Below, in pieces: positions 53,870 to 62,720 of a stretch of 64,000 nt of DNA; the stretch's first letter is position 1, and the number at the start of each line of letters is the position of its first letter. The stretch comes from Pseudomonas sp. 8AS (GTDB lineage Bacteria > Pseudomonadota > Gammaproteobacteria > Pseudomonadales > Pseudomonadaceae): positions 1,289,200 through 1,353,199 of the forward strand of contig NZ_LR733406.1 in NCBI RefSeq assembly GCF_902506505.1, written 5' to 3'. Under the pieces are notes generated by a model, which ran no database searches, was not told where the DNA came from, and saw nothing but the letters and a program-made list of their open reading frames with translations. The position numbers and the translations under genes were made by a program.

Positions 53870-54619
53870 TTACCGGCTGGTGACAGCACCCGGCTGGCGC
53901 TCACGCACCCAGAACAGGGTGGCCCCGGCCACGGCGGCCGGCATCACCAGGATGTTGACGAAGGGGATCAGCAGCGCCAGGTACACCGCGCCGCCGAAGC
54001 CGAGCGATTGCCAGCGCTTCTCGCGCAGCCAGGCGAGCATCTCGTTCCAGCCCAGCTTGTTGTTGTCGGCCGGGTAGTCGATGTACTGCACCGCCATCAT
54101 CCACACGCCGAACAGCAGCCACAGCGGCGCGGCGATCAGGTTGAGCACCGGCACGAAGCTGAGGATCAGCAGCGGGATGGCGCGGGGCAGGAAGTAGGCC
54201 AGCTTGCGCAGTTCGCGGCCGATGGTGCGCGGCACCATGGCGCTCAGCTCGGCCCAGCTGAAGGGCGGGAAGTCGTCGCGCCCGCGCAGCACCACCTCGA
54301 CCTTCTCCGCGAGGAAACCGTTGAAGGGTGCGGCGATGATGTTGGCCAGCATGGTGAAGCTGAAGAACATGATCAGCAGCACCAGCAGCACGAACAGCGG
54401 CCAGATCAGGTACTCGAGGAAGCTCAGCCAGCTCGGCAGGCTGGGCATGAAGGCATCGACCCAGCCGCCGAACTGCTGCACCGCCAGCACGATCAGGCCG
54501 ACGAACAGCAGCAGGTTGACTGCCAGCGGCAGCAGCACGAACAGGCGCAGGCCGGGGCTCAGGATCAGTTTCAGGCCTTCGCCCAGGTAGTGCGGGCCAG
54601 AGAGGGCGGGAGTGGGCAT
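53870..54619 (-). CDS. cysZ: CysZ sulfate transporter
   Basis: Inner-membrane sulfate importer for cysteine synthesis, 249 residues. Four long hydrophobic segments ([76 protein letters not shown]) and the conserved [16 protein letters not shown] identify it. GGAG precedes ATG. The glycosyltransferase on the same strand starts 46 bases after its stop. No cys regulatory motif was recognised upstream. Confidence 0.93.
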   Translation of the reverse strand: MPTPALSGPHYLGEGLKLILSPGLRLFVLLPLAVNLLLFVGLIVLAVQQFGGWVDAFMPSLPSWLSFLEYLIWPLFVLLVLLIMFFSFTMLANIIAAPFNGFLAEKVEVVLRGRDDFPPFSWAELSAMVPRTIGRELRKLAYFLPRAIPLLILSFVPVLNLIAAPLWLLFGVWMMAVQYIDYPADNNKLGWNEMLAWLREKRWQSLGFGGAVYLALLIPFVNILVMPAAVAGATLFWVRERQPGAVTSR

Positions 54620-54661
54620 CGGGGGCTCCGGTCGGTGGCAAACGCGCCGACCTTACCGGCT

Positions 54662-56626
54662 TTACGAAGGTGAAGAAAGCGTCTGGGGGCGGTGCAGGTG
54701 GGCGCAGTTGCGCGTGCGCTTGGCCTCGTACATGGCGCTGTCGGCCGCCTTGATCAGGCTTTCCGCGTCCTGGGCGTGTTCGGGGAACAGGGCGATGCCG
54801 ATACTCGGCGTAACAAAGTCGATGCGCAGGCCGTTCAGCTCGGCCGGCGTGGCGAGGGCGGCGAGCAGGCGTTCGGCGAGCTTTTGCGCGACCTCGGCGC
54901 CGGCGTCCTGCAGCAGCAGGGTGAACTCGTCGCCGCCCAGGCGGTAGACCCGGTCCGGCTGGCGCATGGCGCCGCGCAGGCGCTCGGCGATGTTCTGCAG
55001 CAGGGCGTCGCCGACGTCGTGGCCGAAGCGGTCGTTGACCTCCTTGAACCGATCGAGATCGAGGTACAGCAGGGCCAGTCGGCCGCGCTGCTGTTGCGTC
55101 TGTTCGAGGGCGCTCTTCAGCTGTTCGGCGAAGGCCTTGCGGTTGCCCAGGCCGGTCAGCGGGTCGCGGTAGGCCATGTCGAGCAGCTGGTTCTGGTAGG
55201 CCACCTGGTCGCTGATGTCGATCAGGATGCCGCGGTAACCGGTCAGTTGGCCCTGGCTGTCATGCATCAGCGAGAAACGCGTCTCGTAGTAGCCCAGGCT
55301 GCCGTTGCCGCGCCGGAAGGGCGCGGCGAAGCTGGTGCTCTTGCCGCTTTCCCGGGCCTGGATGAACAGTTGCCGGGCGCGCTGGCTGTCTTCGAGGGTG
55401 AGCAGCTGGGCGAAGGAGTGCTGCAGCAGTTCCTGGCTCGGGTAGCCGAGCATCTGGCACAGGGCGCGGTTGGTGGCGAGGATGATGCCCTGCGGGTCGA
55501 GTTCGTAGTAGCCGTCCTGGATGGTGTCGAGGATCTGCCGGTCACGGGTCTCGCTCTGCTCCAGGCGCTCGAGCATGCGATTGGCCTCGCGGGCCAGTTG
55601 GCCGATCTCGTCATGGTTGCTGTCGCTCAGGCGCTGGGTGCTGGAGTTGGGGGCGATGGCGGCGAATTCCTGGTTCATCCGCGAGACCCGGCGCAGGATC
55701 CAGTGGTCCAGCCCCAGGTAGATCAGCAGCAGGACGAGCAACCCGGCCGTGCTGCTCAGGGCCAGGAAAATGCCGATGGCCTTGCGCCCTTGGTGGTACA
55801 GGCGGCGCTCCTTGGTCAGTTCCAGCAGCAGCTCGGGCTCGCCGAGGCTGTTGCCGAGCAGCAGGAACATCTGCTGGCGCTGCCCGTCGAGCACCTGGCG
55901 CGGGCTGATCTGGATCTCGGTGAGGCTGCTGCCGTTGCCCGGCGCCAGCTGCACCCAGTCGGTCTGGGCGCCGTCGGGCGGGAGCAGGCGCAGGGTGGCG
56001 TTGACCTCGGACTGGATCTGTTCGGCGCGTTCACCGTCGATGAAGTGCCCGGCGATCAGGTTGCCCAGCGGCGGCATGCTGCCCTGGCTGTTGCTGATCG
56101 GCCCCATCGCCAGCATCACCGGTACGCCCTGCACGACGACGACCTGGCCCTTGATGGCGTCGATCCCGCTGTTTTGGCGCAGGCGCAGGCCCAGCTGGAT
56201 GATCCCGTCGCGCAGCGCCTGGTAGCTGCCCGGCCGCTGCTGGCCGAGCACCAGCAGGTCGGGCAGGTCGGGCGGCAGCCATTGCTCGGCGTAGACCCGG
56301 CCTTGCAGGTCGAGGTAGATCACGAAGTCGAAATTCACCTGGCGTAGGGCTTCGGGGTCCATGTTGCGCCGCATGAATTCGGGGTGCAGGCCTTGCATGA
56401 AATCGTAGCTGTCGTCCCATTGGGCGAAGCTCAGCAGCAGGTCGAGGTTGCGCTTGAGGCTGTGGTCGAGCTGGATGCGCAGGCGTTCGGCTTCGGCGCT
56501 GAGCAGGGCATGGTCCTGGCGATCGAAGCGACTGAGGATGAGCTGCTGCGAGAGGACGAAGGCGATGCCCAGGGCCAGCGCAAGGAGGGGGACGAACAGC
56601 CAGAACAGACGTTTGCGCAAGGTCAT
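54662..56626 (-). CDS. CHASE4-HAMP-PAS-GGDEF diguanylate cyclase
   Basis: Membrane diguanylate cyclase of 654 residues. Transmembrane helix 1 (about 8-26), a periplasmic CHASE4 domain with the motif SFAQWDDSYDFMQG, helix 2 (about 283-305), HAMP, PAS (about 370-480), and GGDEF at 564-568 (RLGGDEFTLLL). The inhibitory I-site RQPD is five residues before GGDEF, so product inhibition is likely. DAMYEAKR-like end is present (DSAMYEAKRTRNC). No EAL domain. It probably raises c-di-GMP in response to an extracellular signal. Confidence 0.93.
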   Translation of the reverse strand: MTLRKRLFWLFVPLLALALGIAFVLSQQLILSRFDRQDHALLSAEAERLRIQLDHSLKRNLDLLLSFAQWDDSYDFMQGLHPEFMRRNMDPEALRQVNFDFVIYLDLQGRVYAEQWLPPDLPDLLVLGQQRPGSYQALRDGIIQLGLRLRQNSGIDAIKGQVVVVQGVPVMLAMGPISNSQGSMPPLGNLIAGHFIDGERAEQIQSEVNATLRLLPPDGAQTDWVQLAPGNGSSLTEIQISPRQVLDGQRQQMFLLLGNSLGEPELLLELTKERRLYHQGRKAIGIFLALSSTAGLLVLLLIYLGLDHWILRRVSRMNQEFAAIAPNSSTQRLSDSNHDEIGQLAREANRMLERLEQSETRDRQILDTIQDGYYELDPQGIILATNRALCQMLGYPSQELLQHSFAQLLTLEDSQRARQLFIQARESGKSTSFAAPFRRGNGSLGYYETRFSLMHDSQGQLTGYRGILIDISDQVAYQNQLLDMAYRDPLTGLGNRKAFAEQLKSALEQTQQQRGRLALLYLDLDRFKEVNDRFGHDVGDALLQNIAERLRGAMRQPDRVYRLGGDEFTLLLQDAGAEVAQKLAERLLAALATPAELNGLRIDFVTPSIGIALFPEHAQDAESLIKAADSAMYEAKRTRNCAHLHRPQTLSSPS

Positions 56627-56755
56627 GCGAAGTTACTGCAGGGGCCTGGAATGGGCCCAGTATAGCAACCCGGACAATGTGTCCGGCGTCACATAGCGGC
56701 TGGCTATCGGCGGGATTGAAAAACGGCACTGTCTTCTCCCCGTAGCGCTGGATAG

Positions 56756-57793
<1,038 letters not shown>

Positions 57794-57854
57794 GGCGCGC
57801 CCGGAATCAGAAGCCCCGTTGCGGCGGGACCAGAGATTCTCACGGGTTCAAGGC

Positions 57855-57876
57855 TGGTCGTGGGAGCGGCTTCAGC
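57855..57876. repeat. Single REP-type element downstream of trxB
   Basis: GTCGTGGGAGCGGCTTCAGC and the following GCGAATG resemble one REP half like those near 52610 and 52680. It lies between trxB and the convergent SMR gene. Confidence 0.6.
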
Positions 57877-57898
57877 TGCGAATGGAGAACAGCCGTCC

Positions 57899-58213
57899 TC
57901 AGTGGCTGAGCTTCAGCCCGAGCAGGCCGGCCACGATCAGGCCGACGCTGAGCAGGCGCAGCAGCGCCATCGATTCGCCGAAAAGGATGATCCCGGCGAT
58001 CACCGTGCCCACCGCGCCGACTCCGGTCCAGATGGCGTAGGCGGTGCCCAGCGGCAACTCCTTCATCGCCAGGCCGAGCAGGGTCAGGCTGACGAGCATG
58101 GCGCCGACAGTGAGCAGGGTGGGGAGGGGGCGGGTGAAGCCGTCGGTGTATTTCAGGCCGACGGCCCAGCCGACTTCGAACAGGCCGGCGAGAAACAGGA
58201 TGATCCAGGACAT
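57899..58213 (-). CDS. gdx: Guanidinium exporter, SMR family (Gdx/SugE)
   Basis: Small multidrug-resistance family transporter of 104 residues with four helices. [26 protein letters not shown] has the central Glu of the family in [11 protein letters not shown]. The SugE/Gdx subtype lacks the quaternary-amine EmrE motif and exports guanidinium by proton antiport. The guanidine-II riboswitch directly upstream makes that assignment strong. GGAG lies 7 bases before ATG. Confidence 0.92.
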   Translation of the reverse strand: MSWIILFLAGLFEVGWAVGLKYTDGFTRPLPTLLTVGAMLVSLTLLGLAMKELPLGTAYAIWTGVGAVGTVIAGIILFGESMALLRLLSVGLIVAGLLGLKLSH

Positions 58214-58242
58214 GGGTGGCTCCGCAGTAAGGCTATAAGTGC

Positions 58243-58290
58243 GGGCCGTCCCAGGTGATCACTCGCACGGAGTGGCAAGGTCGTCCTTGC
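58243..58290 (-). promoter_or_regulatory. Guanidine-II (mini-ykkC) riboswitch
   Basis: On the minus strand, hairpin 1 is GCAAGG-ACGA-CCTTGC (58290-58275) and hairpin 2 is GGG-ACGG-CCC (58252-58243), 22 bases apart. Paired hairpins with ACGR loops are the defining features of this class. The ATG of the SMR exporter is 30 bases after hairpin 2 with GGAG between, so guanidine would open the ribosome site by loop-loop contact. Hairpin 2 has only three strong pairs, extended by a T.G. Confidence 0.9.
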
Positions 58291-58300
58291 GCTGTGCGTT

Positions 58301-58328
58301 ATTCTGCACATCGCCCTGCGCGGGGCAA
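58301..58328 (-). promoter_or_regulatory. Candidate promoter for the guanidine riboswitch transcript
   Basis: TTGCCC (58328-58323) and CAGAAT (58306-58301) with a 16-base spacer on the minus strand would start transcription near 58294, just before hairpin 1 of the riboswitch. Confidence 0.45.
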
Positions 58329-58371
58329 GCTCGAAGGGGCGAGCCGGCCCCGGCAGGTGTTGCCAAAGTTG

Positions 58372-59292
58372 TCAGATGCCTTCCGGAATCTCTTCGCCAC
58401 CGAGGGCTTCGAACAGTGCCGGCAGGAAGTCGCAGAAGGTCAGCATCATCAGGGTGAAGCTGGCGTCCAGCTGGCCGAGGTTGTCGTCGCCGCCATCCTG
58501 GGCGGCCTGGTCCTGCAGCAGGTCCTCGAAGCGCAGACGCTTGACCACCAGCTTGTCGTCGAGGATGAAGGACAGCTTGTCCTGCCAGGCCAGGGACAGC
58601 TGGGTAACCAGCTTGCCGGTGGACAGGTGCAGCTGGATTTCCTCGCTGGTCAGGTCCTGGCGCTTGCAGCGCACCACGCCGCCATCTTCGGCGGTGTCAC
58701 GCAGCTCGCATTCGTCGAGGACGAAGAAGTCCGGCGCGGCCTGTTGCGACTTGACCCAGTCGGTCATGGTCGCGGTCGGCGCCATCTTCACCGACAGCGG
58801 GCGCACCGGCAGCGAGCCCATGACTTCACGCAGGGTCGACAGCAGGTCTTCGGCGCGCTTGGCGCTGGCCGAGTCGACCAGGATCAGGCCGAGCTTGGGC
58901 GCGATGGCGGCGAAGGTGGCCGAGCGACGGACGAAGGCGCGCGGCAGGAAGGACATGACGATCTCGTCCTTGAGCTGGTCGCGCTCCTTCTTGTAGACCT
59001 TGCGCATCTGTTCGGCTTCGATCTGCTCGACCTTCTCCTTCAGCGCATCGCGCACTACGCTGCCCGGCAGGATGCGTTCTTCCTTGCGCGCGGCAACCAG
59101 CAGGAAGTCTCCACTGACATGCACCAGCGGCGCCTCTTCGCCTTTGCCGAAGGGAGCGATGAAACCGTAGGTGGTCAGCTCCTGGCTGGCGCAGGAACGA
59201 GCCAGCTTGGTGGCCAGGGCAGCCTCCAGCGCTTCGGCATCGAAAGGCAGATCCTGGGTCAGGCGATAGACAAGCAGGTTGCGGAACCACAT
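58372..59292 (-). CDS. rdgC: RdgC, recombination-associated DNA-binding protein
   Basis: Ring-shaped nucleoid-associated DNA-binding protein that limits RecA. The start [18 protein letters not shown] at 59292 gives 306 residues, the family length; the frame extends 63 unlikely codons upstream. Motifs such as [33 protein letters not shown] and [18 protein letters not shown] are typical. The gene ends 45 bases beyond the guanidine promoter region. Confidence 0.96.
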   Translation of the reverse strand: MWFRNLLVYRLTQDLPFDAEALEAALATKLARSCASQELTTYGFIAPFGKGEEAPLVHVSGDFLLVAARKEERILPGSVVRDALKEKVEQIEAEQMRKVYKKERDQLKDEIVMSFLPRAFVRRSATFAAIAPKLGLILVDSASAKRAEDLLSTLREVMGSLPVRPLSVKMAPTATMTDWVKSQQAAPDFFVLDECELRDTAEDGGVVRCKRQDLTSEEIQLHLSTGKLVTQLSLAWQDKLSFILDDKLVVKRLRFEDLLQDQAAQDGGDDNLGQLDASFTLMMLTFCDFLPALFEALGGEEIPEGI

Positions 59293-59443
59293 GGGGGGAC
59301 ACTCCAATTGCGCAAAGCGCGCATTATTCTCTGCCGGGGCGGATTGTCCAAGCTGCAGTCGAGTCTTCCTCTGCGGGAAATGACGAACAGCCCCCGTTCT
59401 CCTAAGCCTTTGGAACTGCTGAAAATTTTTTTTGAAAAAGAGC

Positions 59444-59472
59444 TTGCCAAGGTTCGGGTCGCTGTCTAGAAT
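59444..59472 (+). promoter_or_regulatory. Promoter of the tRNA-Val/tRNA-Asp unit
   Basis: TTGCCA (59444-59449) and TAGAAT (59467-59472) are separated by 17 bases, followed by GC-rich GCGCCCC near the start site as in stringent tRNA promoters. tRNA-Val begins at 59494. Confidence 0.8.
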
Positions 59473-59493
59473 GCGCCCCACTTCGAGAGTGAA

Positions 59494-59569
59494 GGGTGAT
59501 TAGCTCAGCCGGGAGAGCATCTGCCTTACAAGCAGAGGGTCGGCGGTTCGATCCCGTCATCACCCACCA
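59494..59569 (+). tRNA. tRNA-Val (anticodon TAC)
   Basis: 76 bases with acceptor stem GGGTGAT/ATCACCC, D arm TAGCTCAGCCGGGAGAGC, anticodon loop CTTACAA (TAC, valine), T arm with GGTTCGATCCC, and encoded CCA. All four arms fold without mismatch of note. Confidence 0.98.
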
Positions 59570-59589
59570 TCTCGCTCACGAGGTTACGC

Positions 59590-59666
59590 GCAGCGGTAGT
59601 TCAGTCGGTTAGAATACCGGCCTGTCACGCCGGGGGTCGCGGGTTCGAGTCCCGTCCGCTGCGCCA
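59590..59666 (+). tRNA. tRNA-Asp (anticodon GTC)
   Basis: 77 bases with acceptor stem GCAGCGG/CCGCTGC, discriminator G, anticodon loop CTGTCAC (GTC, aspartate), GGTTCGAGTCC in the T arm, and encoded CCA. It lies 20 bases after tRNA-Val in the same transcription unit. The acceptor stem GCAGCGG differs from the GGAGCGG I recall as usual for Pseudomonas tRNA-Asp, with both sides changed to keep pairing. Confidence 0.98.
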
Positions 59667-59705
59667 TACATAAGCCTTGGTTAGACTGAAGACCAAGACT
59701 GGAAG

Positions 59706-59731
59706 AAACGACCGAAAGGTCGTTTTTTTTT
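59706..59731 (+). terminator. Terminator of the tRNA unit
   Basis: AAACGACC pairs with GGTCGTTT around GAAA and the T run extends to 59731. Confidence 0.95.
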
Positions 59732-59906
59732 GCCCGCGATTTGCTGCCAGTGACCTGCCTGGCGGCGACCATTTGCGGAGCCGGCGCACAAGCTGAACTA
59801 ATCCGCGGTTCATGGTTCCTACTGGCGTAGCCAGTAATTGGCGCAGGCTGCTAAGCTCGCCTACTCACCGATAGCCTGCTTCAGGGCGCTCCAACAAGGA
59901 TCAAGC

Positions 59907-60614
59907 ATGAAACAACATCGTTTAGCCGCGGCGGTTGCCCTGGTAGGCCTGGTACTGGCCGGTTGCGATTCGCAGACCAGCGAAGTCGAACTGAAAACCC
60001 CGGCGCAGAAAGCCTCCTACGGCATCGGCCTGAACATGGGCAAGAGCCTGGCCCAGCAAGGCATCGACGACCTGGACCAGAAGGCTATTTCCGCAGGCAT
60101 CGCCGACGCCCTTGGCAAGAAAGAGCAGCAGCTAAAGGATGAAGAGCTGGTCGAGGCCTTCACTTTCCTGCAGAAGCGTGCCGAGCAGCGCATGCTGGCG
60201 CTGAACGAGGAAGCGGCCAAGGCCGGCAAGAAGTTCCTCGAGGAAAACGCCAAGAAAGACGGCGTGACCACCACCGCTTCCGGCCTGCAGTACGAAGTGT
60301 TGAAGAAAGCCGACGGTGCCCAGCCCAAGGCCACCGACGTGGTCACCGTTCACTACGAAGGCAAGCTGACCGACGGCACCGTCTTCGATAGCTCCGTCGA
60401 GCGCGGCAGCCCGATCGATCTGCCGGTCAGCGGCGTGATCCCGGGTTGGGTCGAAGGCCTGCAGCTGATGCATGTCGGCGAGAAGTACAAGCTGTACATC
60501 CCGAGCGAGCTGGCTTACGGCGAGCAGAGCCCGAGCCCGACTATTCCGGCCAACTCGGTGCTGGTATTCGAGCTGGAACTGCTGGCGATCAAGGATCCTA
60601 CCGCCCAGCAGTAA
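59907..60614 (+). CDS. FKBP-type peptidyl-prolyl isomerase lipoprotein (FklB/Mip-like)
   Basis: Envelope isomerase of 235 residues. The ATG at 59907 follows CAAGGA; a longer frame is unsupported. Lipobox LVLAGCD (Cys about 20). An N-terminal dimerisation domain (KASYGIGLNMGKSLAQQGIDDL) leads through a long Glu/Lys helix to a C-terminal FKBP domain (DVVTVHYEGKLTDGTVFDSS, VIPGWVEGLQLMHVGEKYKLYIP, SELAYGEQSPSPTIPANS, LVFELELLAI). Mip/FkpA-type proteins assist folding in the periplasm. A terminator follows. Confidence 0.95.
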   Translation: MKQHRLAAAVALVGLVLAGCDSQTSEVELKTPAQKASYGIGLNMGKSLAQQGIDDLDQKAISAGIADALGKKEQQLKDEELVEAFTFLQKRAEQRMLALNEEAAKAGKKFLEENAKKDGVTTTASGLQYEVLKKADGAQPKATDVVTVHYEGKLTDGTVFDSSVERGSPIDLPVSGVIPGWVEGLQLMHVGEKYKLYIPSELAYGEQSPSPTIPANSVLVFELELLAIKDPTAQQ

Positions 60615-60630
60615 GCCTGATGCTTGTACG

Positions 60631-60656
60631 CAACGCCCCGCCTGGTCGGGGCGTTG
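60631..60656 (+). terminator. Terminator after the FKBP gene
   Basis: CAACGCCCCG pairs with CGGGGCGTTG around six bases and is followed by TCGTTT. Confidence 0.8.
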
Positions 60657-60978
60657 TCGTTTCTGCGTCCGGTGCAGAACGTCGGGCTGACCCGGCGGTC
60701 TGAAAAGGAGGTGATCGGCGAGTCGGTGTTACGGTTATGCACATTCGCCCCGGCGCTCGCGGTGCGCCGACTGTTACGTTGTTCGCGAGCTATGCTCGGT
60801 TACTAACTCTATGATTTTTAAAGACTTTAAAGCTTGAGCAAAAAATGCCCGATCTGTGCCGAGGCCGCATGAGACGGGCGTTTGAATGACTCATCAAGAA
60901 TCTGTGCACAAGGTTATCCACAGCTTTGGTGGATAACCCCAATCGGCCCAGCAAGTGCGCGGGTTGTGGAGGAAAACC
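60657..60978. other. 364-base gene-free stretch: content described
   Basis: After the terminator the gap holds AAGGAGGTGATC (60705-60716), a 12-base complement of the 16S rRNA 3' end; an AT-rich run near 60812-60846; and three DnaA-box-like 9-mers (60903-60936). No family-supported ORF was found. A 25-codon ORF (60737-60814) follows the ribosome-site-like sequence at 20 bases spacing, too far to count. GGAGG at 60969-60973 serves the YkvA-like gene. Confidence 0.6.
60903..60936. promoter_or_regulatory. DnaA-box cluster
   Basis: TTATCCACA at 60914-60922 is a perfect DnaA box. Inverted five bases on, GGTGGATAA (60928-60936) is the box TTATCCACC with one mismatch. TGTGCACAA (60903-60911) is the complement of TTGTGCACA, one mismatch from TTWTNCACA. 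Three sites in 34 bases is far above chance for this GC content. A 35-base AT-rich stretch lies 60 bases upstream. Confidence 0.65.
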
Positions 60979-61415
60979 ATGAATATGGCGAAGCATCTGC
61001 AGCGTTACCTGCAGGCCGCGCAGGCTGTGCTCGAGCGCGGCAAGTTGCCGCAGCTGCTGGCGGCCGTGGCGAAAAAGGGCGCCGGCAATGCTGCGCACCT
61101 GGGGCGGGTGCGCGAGGATCTGCAGTTGCTGCTGGGCCTGTGCACGGCCTGGTGGCGGGGCGAATACCGGGCCATCAGCCCCCGGGCCTGCTGAGCGTAG
61201 TCGCCGGCCTGCTGTATTTCCTGACGCCCCTGGATGCGCTGCCGGATTGGCTGCTGGGCATCGGCCTGCTGGATGATCTGGCGGTGCTGGCCTGGCTCCT
61301 GCGCACCTGGCAGGGCGAGCTGGATGCCTACCGTGCCTGGCGCGAGGCGCAGGCGCCGGCGCAGCTGGAGCGCATCGAGGCGCTGCCGGCGGCAGAGGAT
61401 GCGGGGCAATCCTGA
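60979..61415 (+). pseudogene. YkvA/DUF1232 family protein, frameshifted
   Basis: The first frame (60979-61194) reads MNMAKHLQRYLQAAQAVLERG and stops at TGA 61192-61194. The second frame, open to 61415, continues with LLSVVAGLLYFLTPLDALPDWLLGIGLLDDLAVLAWLL, the DUF1232 core (YLxxPxDxxPD followed by DD). Joined by one extra base around 61176-61190, in the G/C run, they give one protein of about 145 residues. GGAGG precedes ATG. Either a real pseudogene or a single-base sequencing error in the homopolymer. DUF1232 proteins are small membrane proteins of unknown function. Confidence 0.8.
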
Positions 61416-61563
61416 GCTACTGTTCAGGTTATGGGGCGCTGCTTCGTCACTCTTGTAACGGTAGGGCGCGATGGGTCACCCTCTGTGTCGGGGCCAGTTG
61501 TTAAGATGGCGGCTTGCAGGAGGGCGTCGAGTCAGTCGGCGCTGCAGTCCACGGAGAGCGTTA

Positions 61564-61884
61564 ATGAGTGTGCAAGTGATCACGCGGGACGGTGAGGCCG
61601 AATATGCCGTGCTGCCCTGGGCCGAATACCAGGCGCTGCTGCAGGCCGCCGGGCGTGCCGTACCCGCCGCGCCGCAAGAACCGGCCGCCGCCGCGGCGTC
61701 GTTGAGCCAGCTGGCCGCGCTGCGCGAGGCGCAGGGCCTGTCCCAGGCCGACCTGGCGCGGGCCGTGGGCATCAGCCCGCACTACCTGAATCTGTTCGAG
61801 AGCGGCGAGCGCCAGCCGGATGGAGCCATTCTGCGCGCCCTGGGCCGGGTACTCGGGGTGAGTGCCTGGGAGCAGGGCTCTTGA
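61564..61884 (+). CDS. XRE-family helix-turn-helix protein with Phd-like N-terminus
   Basis: A 106-residue DNA-binding protein. The N-terminal segment ITRDGEAEYAVLPWAEYQALLQ resembles antitoxin-like N-domains (Phd type), linked by an Ala/Pro-rich spacer to a Cro/XRE HTH (LREAQGLSQADLARAVGISPHYLNLFESGERQPDGAILRALGRVLGV). GGAG lies upstream. Its stop overlaps the start of the next gene. Whether it autoregulates the trio is untested; no toxin of a known family is next to it. Confidence 0.85.
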   Translation: MSVQVITRDGEAEYAVLPWAEYQALLQAAGRAVPAAPQEPAAAAASLSQLAALREAQGLSQADLARAVGISPHYLNLFESGERQPDGAILRALGRVLGVSAWEQGS

Positions 61885-62249
61885 GCGTGCGCATCCACCG
61901 TCAGCACTGGCAGGCGCTGCTGGTCGAGCTGGAGGATGCGCGGCGCCAACGTCATCTGCTGACCTATCGGGCCCTGGTCGAGCGTCTGCAACTGCCGACC
62001 CCGGCCATGCAGACCCTGACCGCCGCGCTGGAACACCTGGCGGCGCTGGATGCGCGGGCCGAGCGGCCGCTGCGCAGTGCGCTGGTCATCAGCCAGGGCG
62101 CCAGCCGCCTGCCGCGTACCGGCTTCTTCGAATGCGTCACCCGCCTCGGGCGCTTCAGCGGGCCTTCCGATGGCATTGCCGCGGCGTCCTGGCATGCCGC
62201 CGAAGTGGCGCGGGTCTTCGAGTTCAGCTATCCGGCCGAGGACGCCTGA
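61881..62249 (+). CDS. Hypothetical protein of unknown family
   Basis: A 122-residue protein. TTG at 61881 overlaps the previous stop (TTGA), or GTG at 61887 is the start. The visible pattern is a helical N-half (HWQALLVELEDARRQRHLLTYRALVERLQLP) that looks like a winged-helix module, then RPLRSALVISQGASRLPRTGFFECVTRLGRFSGP. I do not recognise a named family. Tight coupling with the XRE gene suggests a shared function. Confidence 0.65.
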   Translation: MSVRIHRQHWQALLVELEDARRQRHLLTYRALVERLQLPTPAMQTLTAALEHLAALDARAERPLRSALVISQGASRLPRTGFFECVTRLGRFSGPSDGIAAASWHAAEVARVFEFSYPAEDA

Positions 62250-62720
62250 GTGCTCTGGCGGCTGCGTGCCCGACTGGGCTATTGGCTGGCACGCCGGTTG
62301 TTCCATTGGCGCTGGATGATGCAGCAGCCGCGCGCCTGGGCCTGGATGCAGGGCCAGTTCGCGCGCATGGCGGCGCAAGGCCATGTGCCGGCGCAGAGTT
62401 TCTACGGCCACCTGCTGCTGTTCCGTGGCCAGGGCCTGGGTGCGCGCGAAGAGGGTGTGCGCCTGCTGCGCCTGGCCGCGAGCGGAGGCGACGGCAAGGC
62501 CGCCTACCAGCTCGGCCTGCTGAGCCTCGCCGGCGACAGTCGGCAGGCGCCGGATGGCGTCGAGGCGGCGCGCTGGTGGACCCTGGCCGCGGCGGCCGGT
62601 CATCCCCTGGCCGCCCAGCGCCTGGCCAGGCTGTATCGCGAGGGTGCGCCGGGGCTGGTGGCCGATGCCGTGCTGGCGCAGCGGTTCGAGCAGCGCGCGA
62701 CTGAGCTGGGGTTAGGCTGA
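62250..62720 (+). CDS. Sel1-repeat (TPR-like) protein
   Basis: A 156-residue protein; GTG at 62250 follows the preceding TGA directly. It contains Sel1-like helical repeats (GVRLLRLAASGGDGKAAYQLGLLSLAGD, GVEAARWWTLAAAAGHPLAAQRLARLY) after a Trp- and Arg-rich N-terminus. No signal peptide is evident. Sel1 proteins are adaptors. It runs into the convergent EAL-CBS-GGDEF gene, with overlapping 3' ends (62712-62720). Confidence 0.8.
   Translation: MLWRLRARLGYWLARRLFHWRWMMQQPRAWAWMQGQFARMAAQGHVPAQSFYGHLLLFRGQGLGAREEGVRLLRLAASGGDGKAAYQLGLLSLAGDSRQAPDGVEAARWWTLAAAAGHPLAAQRLARLYREGAPGLVADAVLAQRFEQRATELGLG

Noticed and set aside
59494..59666. Integration site (att) in the tRNA-Val/tRNA-Asp pair
   Set aside because: No integrase gene, no duplicated tRNA 3' end and no foreign-looking genes lie on either side in the window.
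60737..60814. A 25-codon ORF after the strong ribosome-site-like sequence
   Set aside because: Spacing of 20 bases between the site and ATG is too long, and the peptide has no recognisable features.
60903..60936. Chromosomal replication origin at the DnaA boxes
   Set aside because: No dnaA, dnaN, rpmH, gidA or parAB genes are nearby and only three boxes are seen, so I list it as a DnaA-box cluster only.
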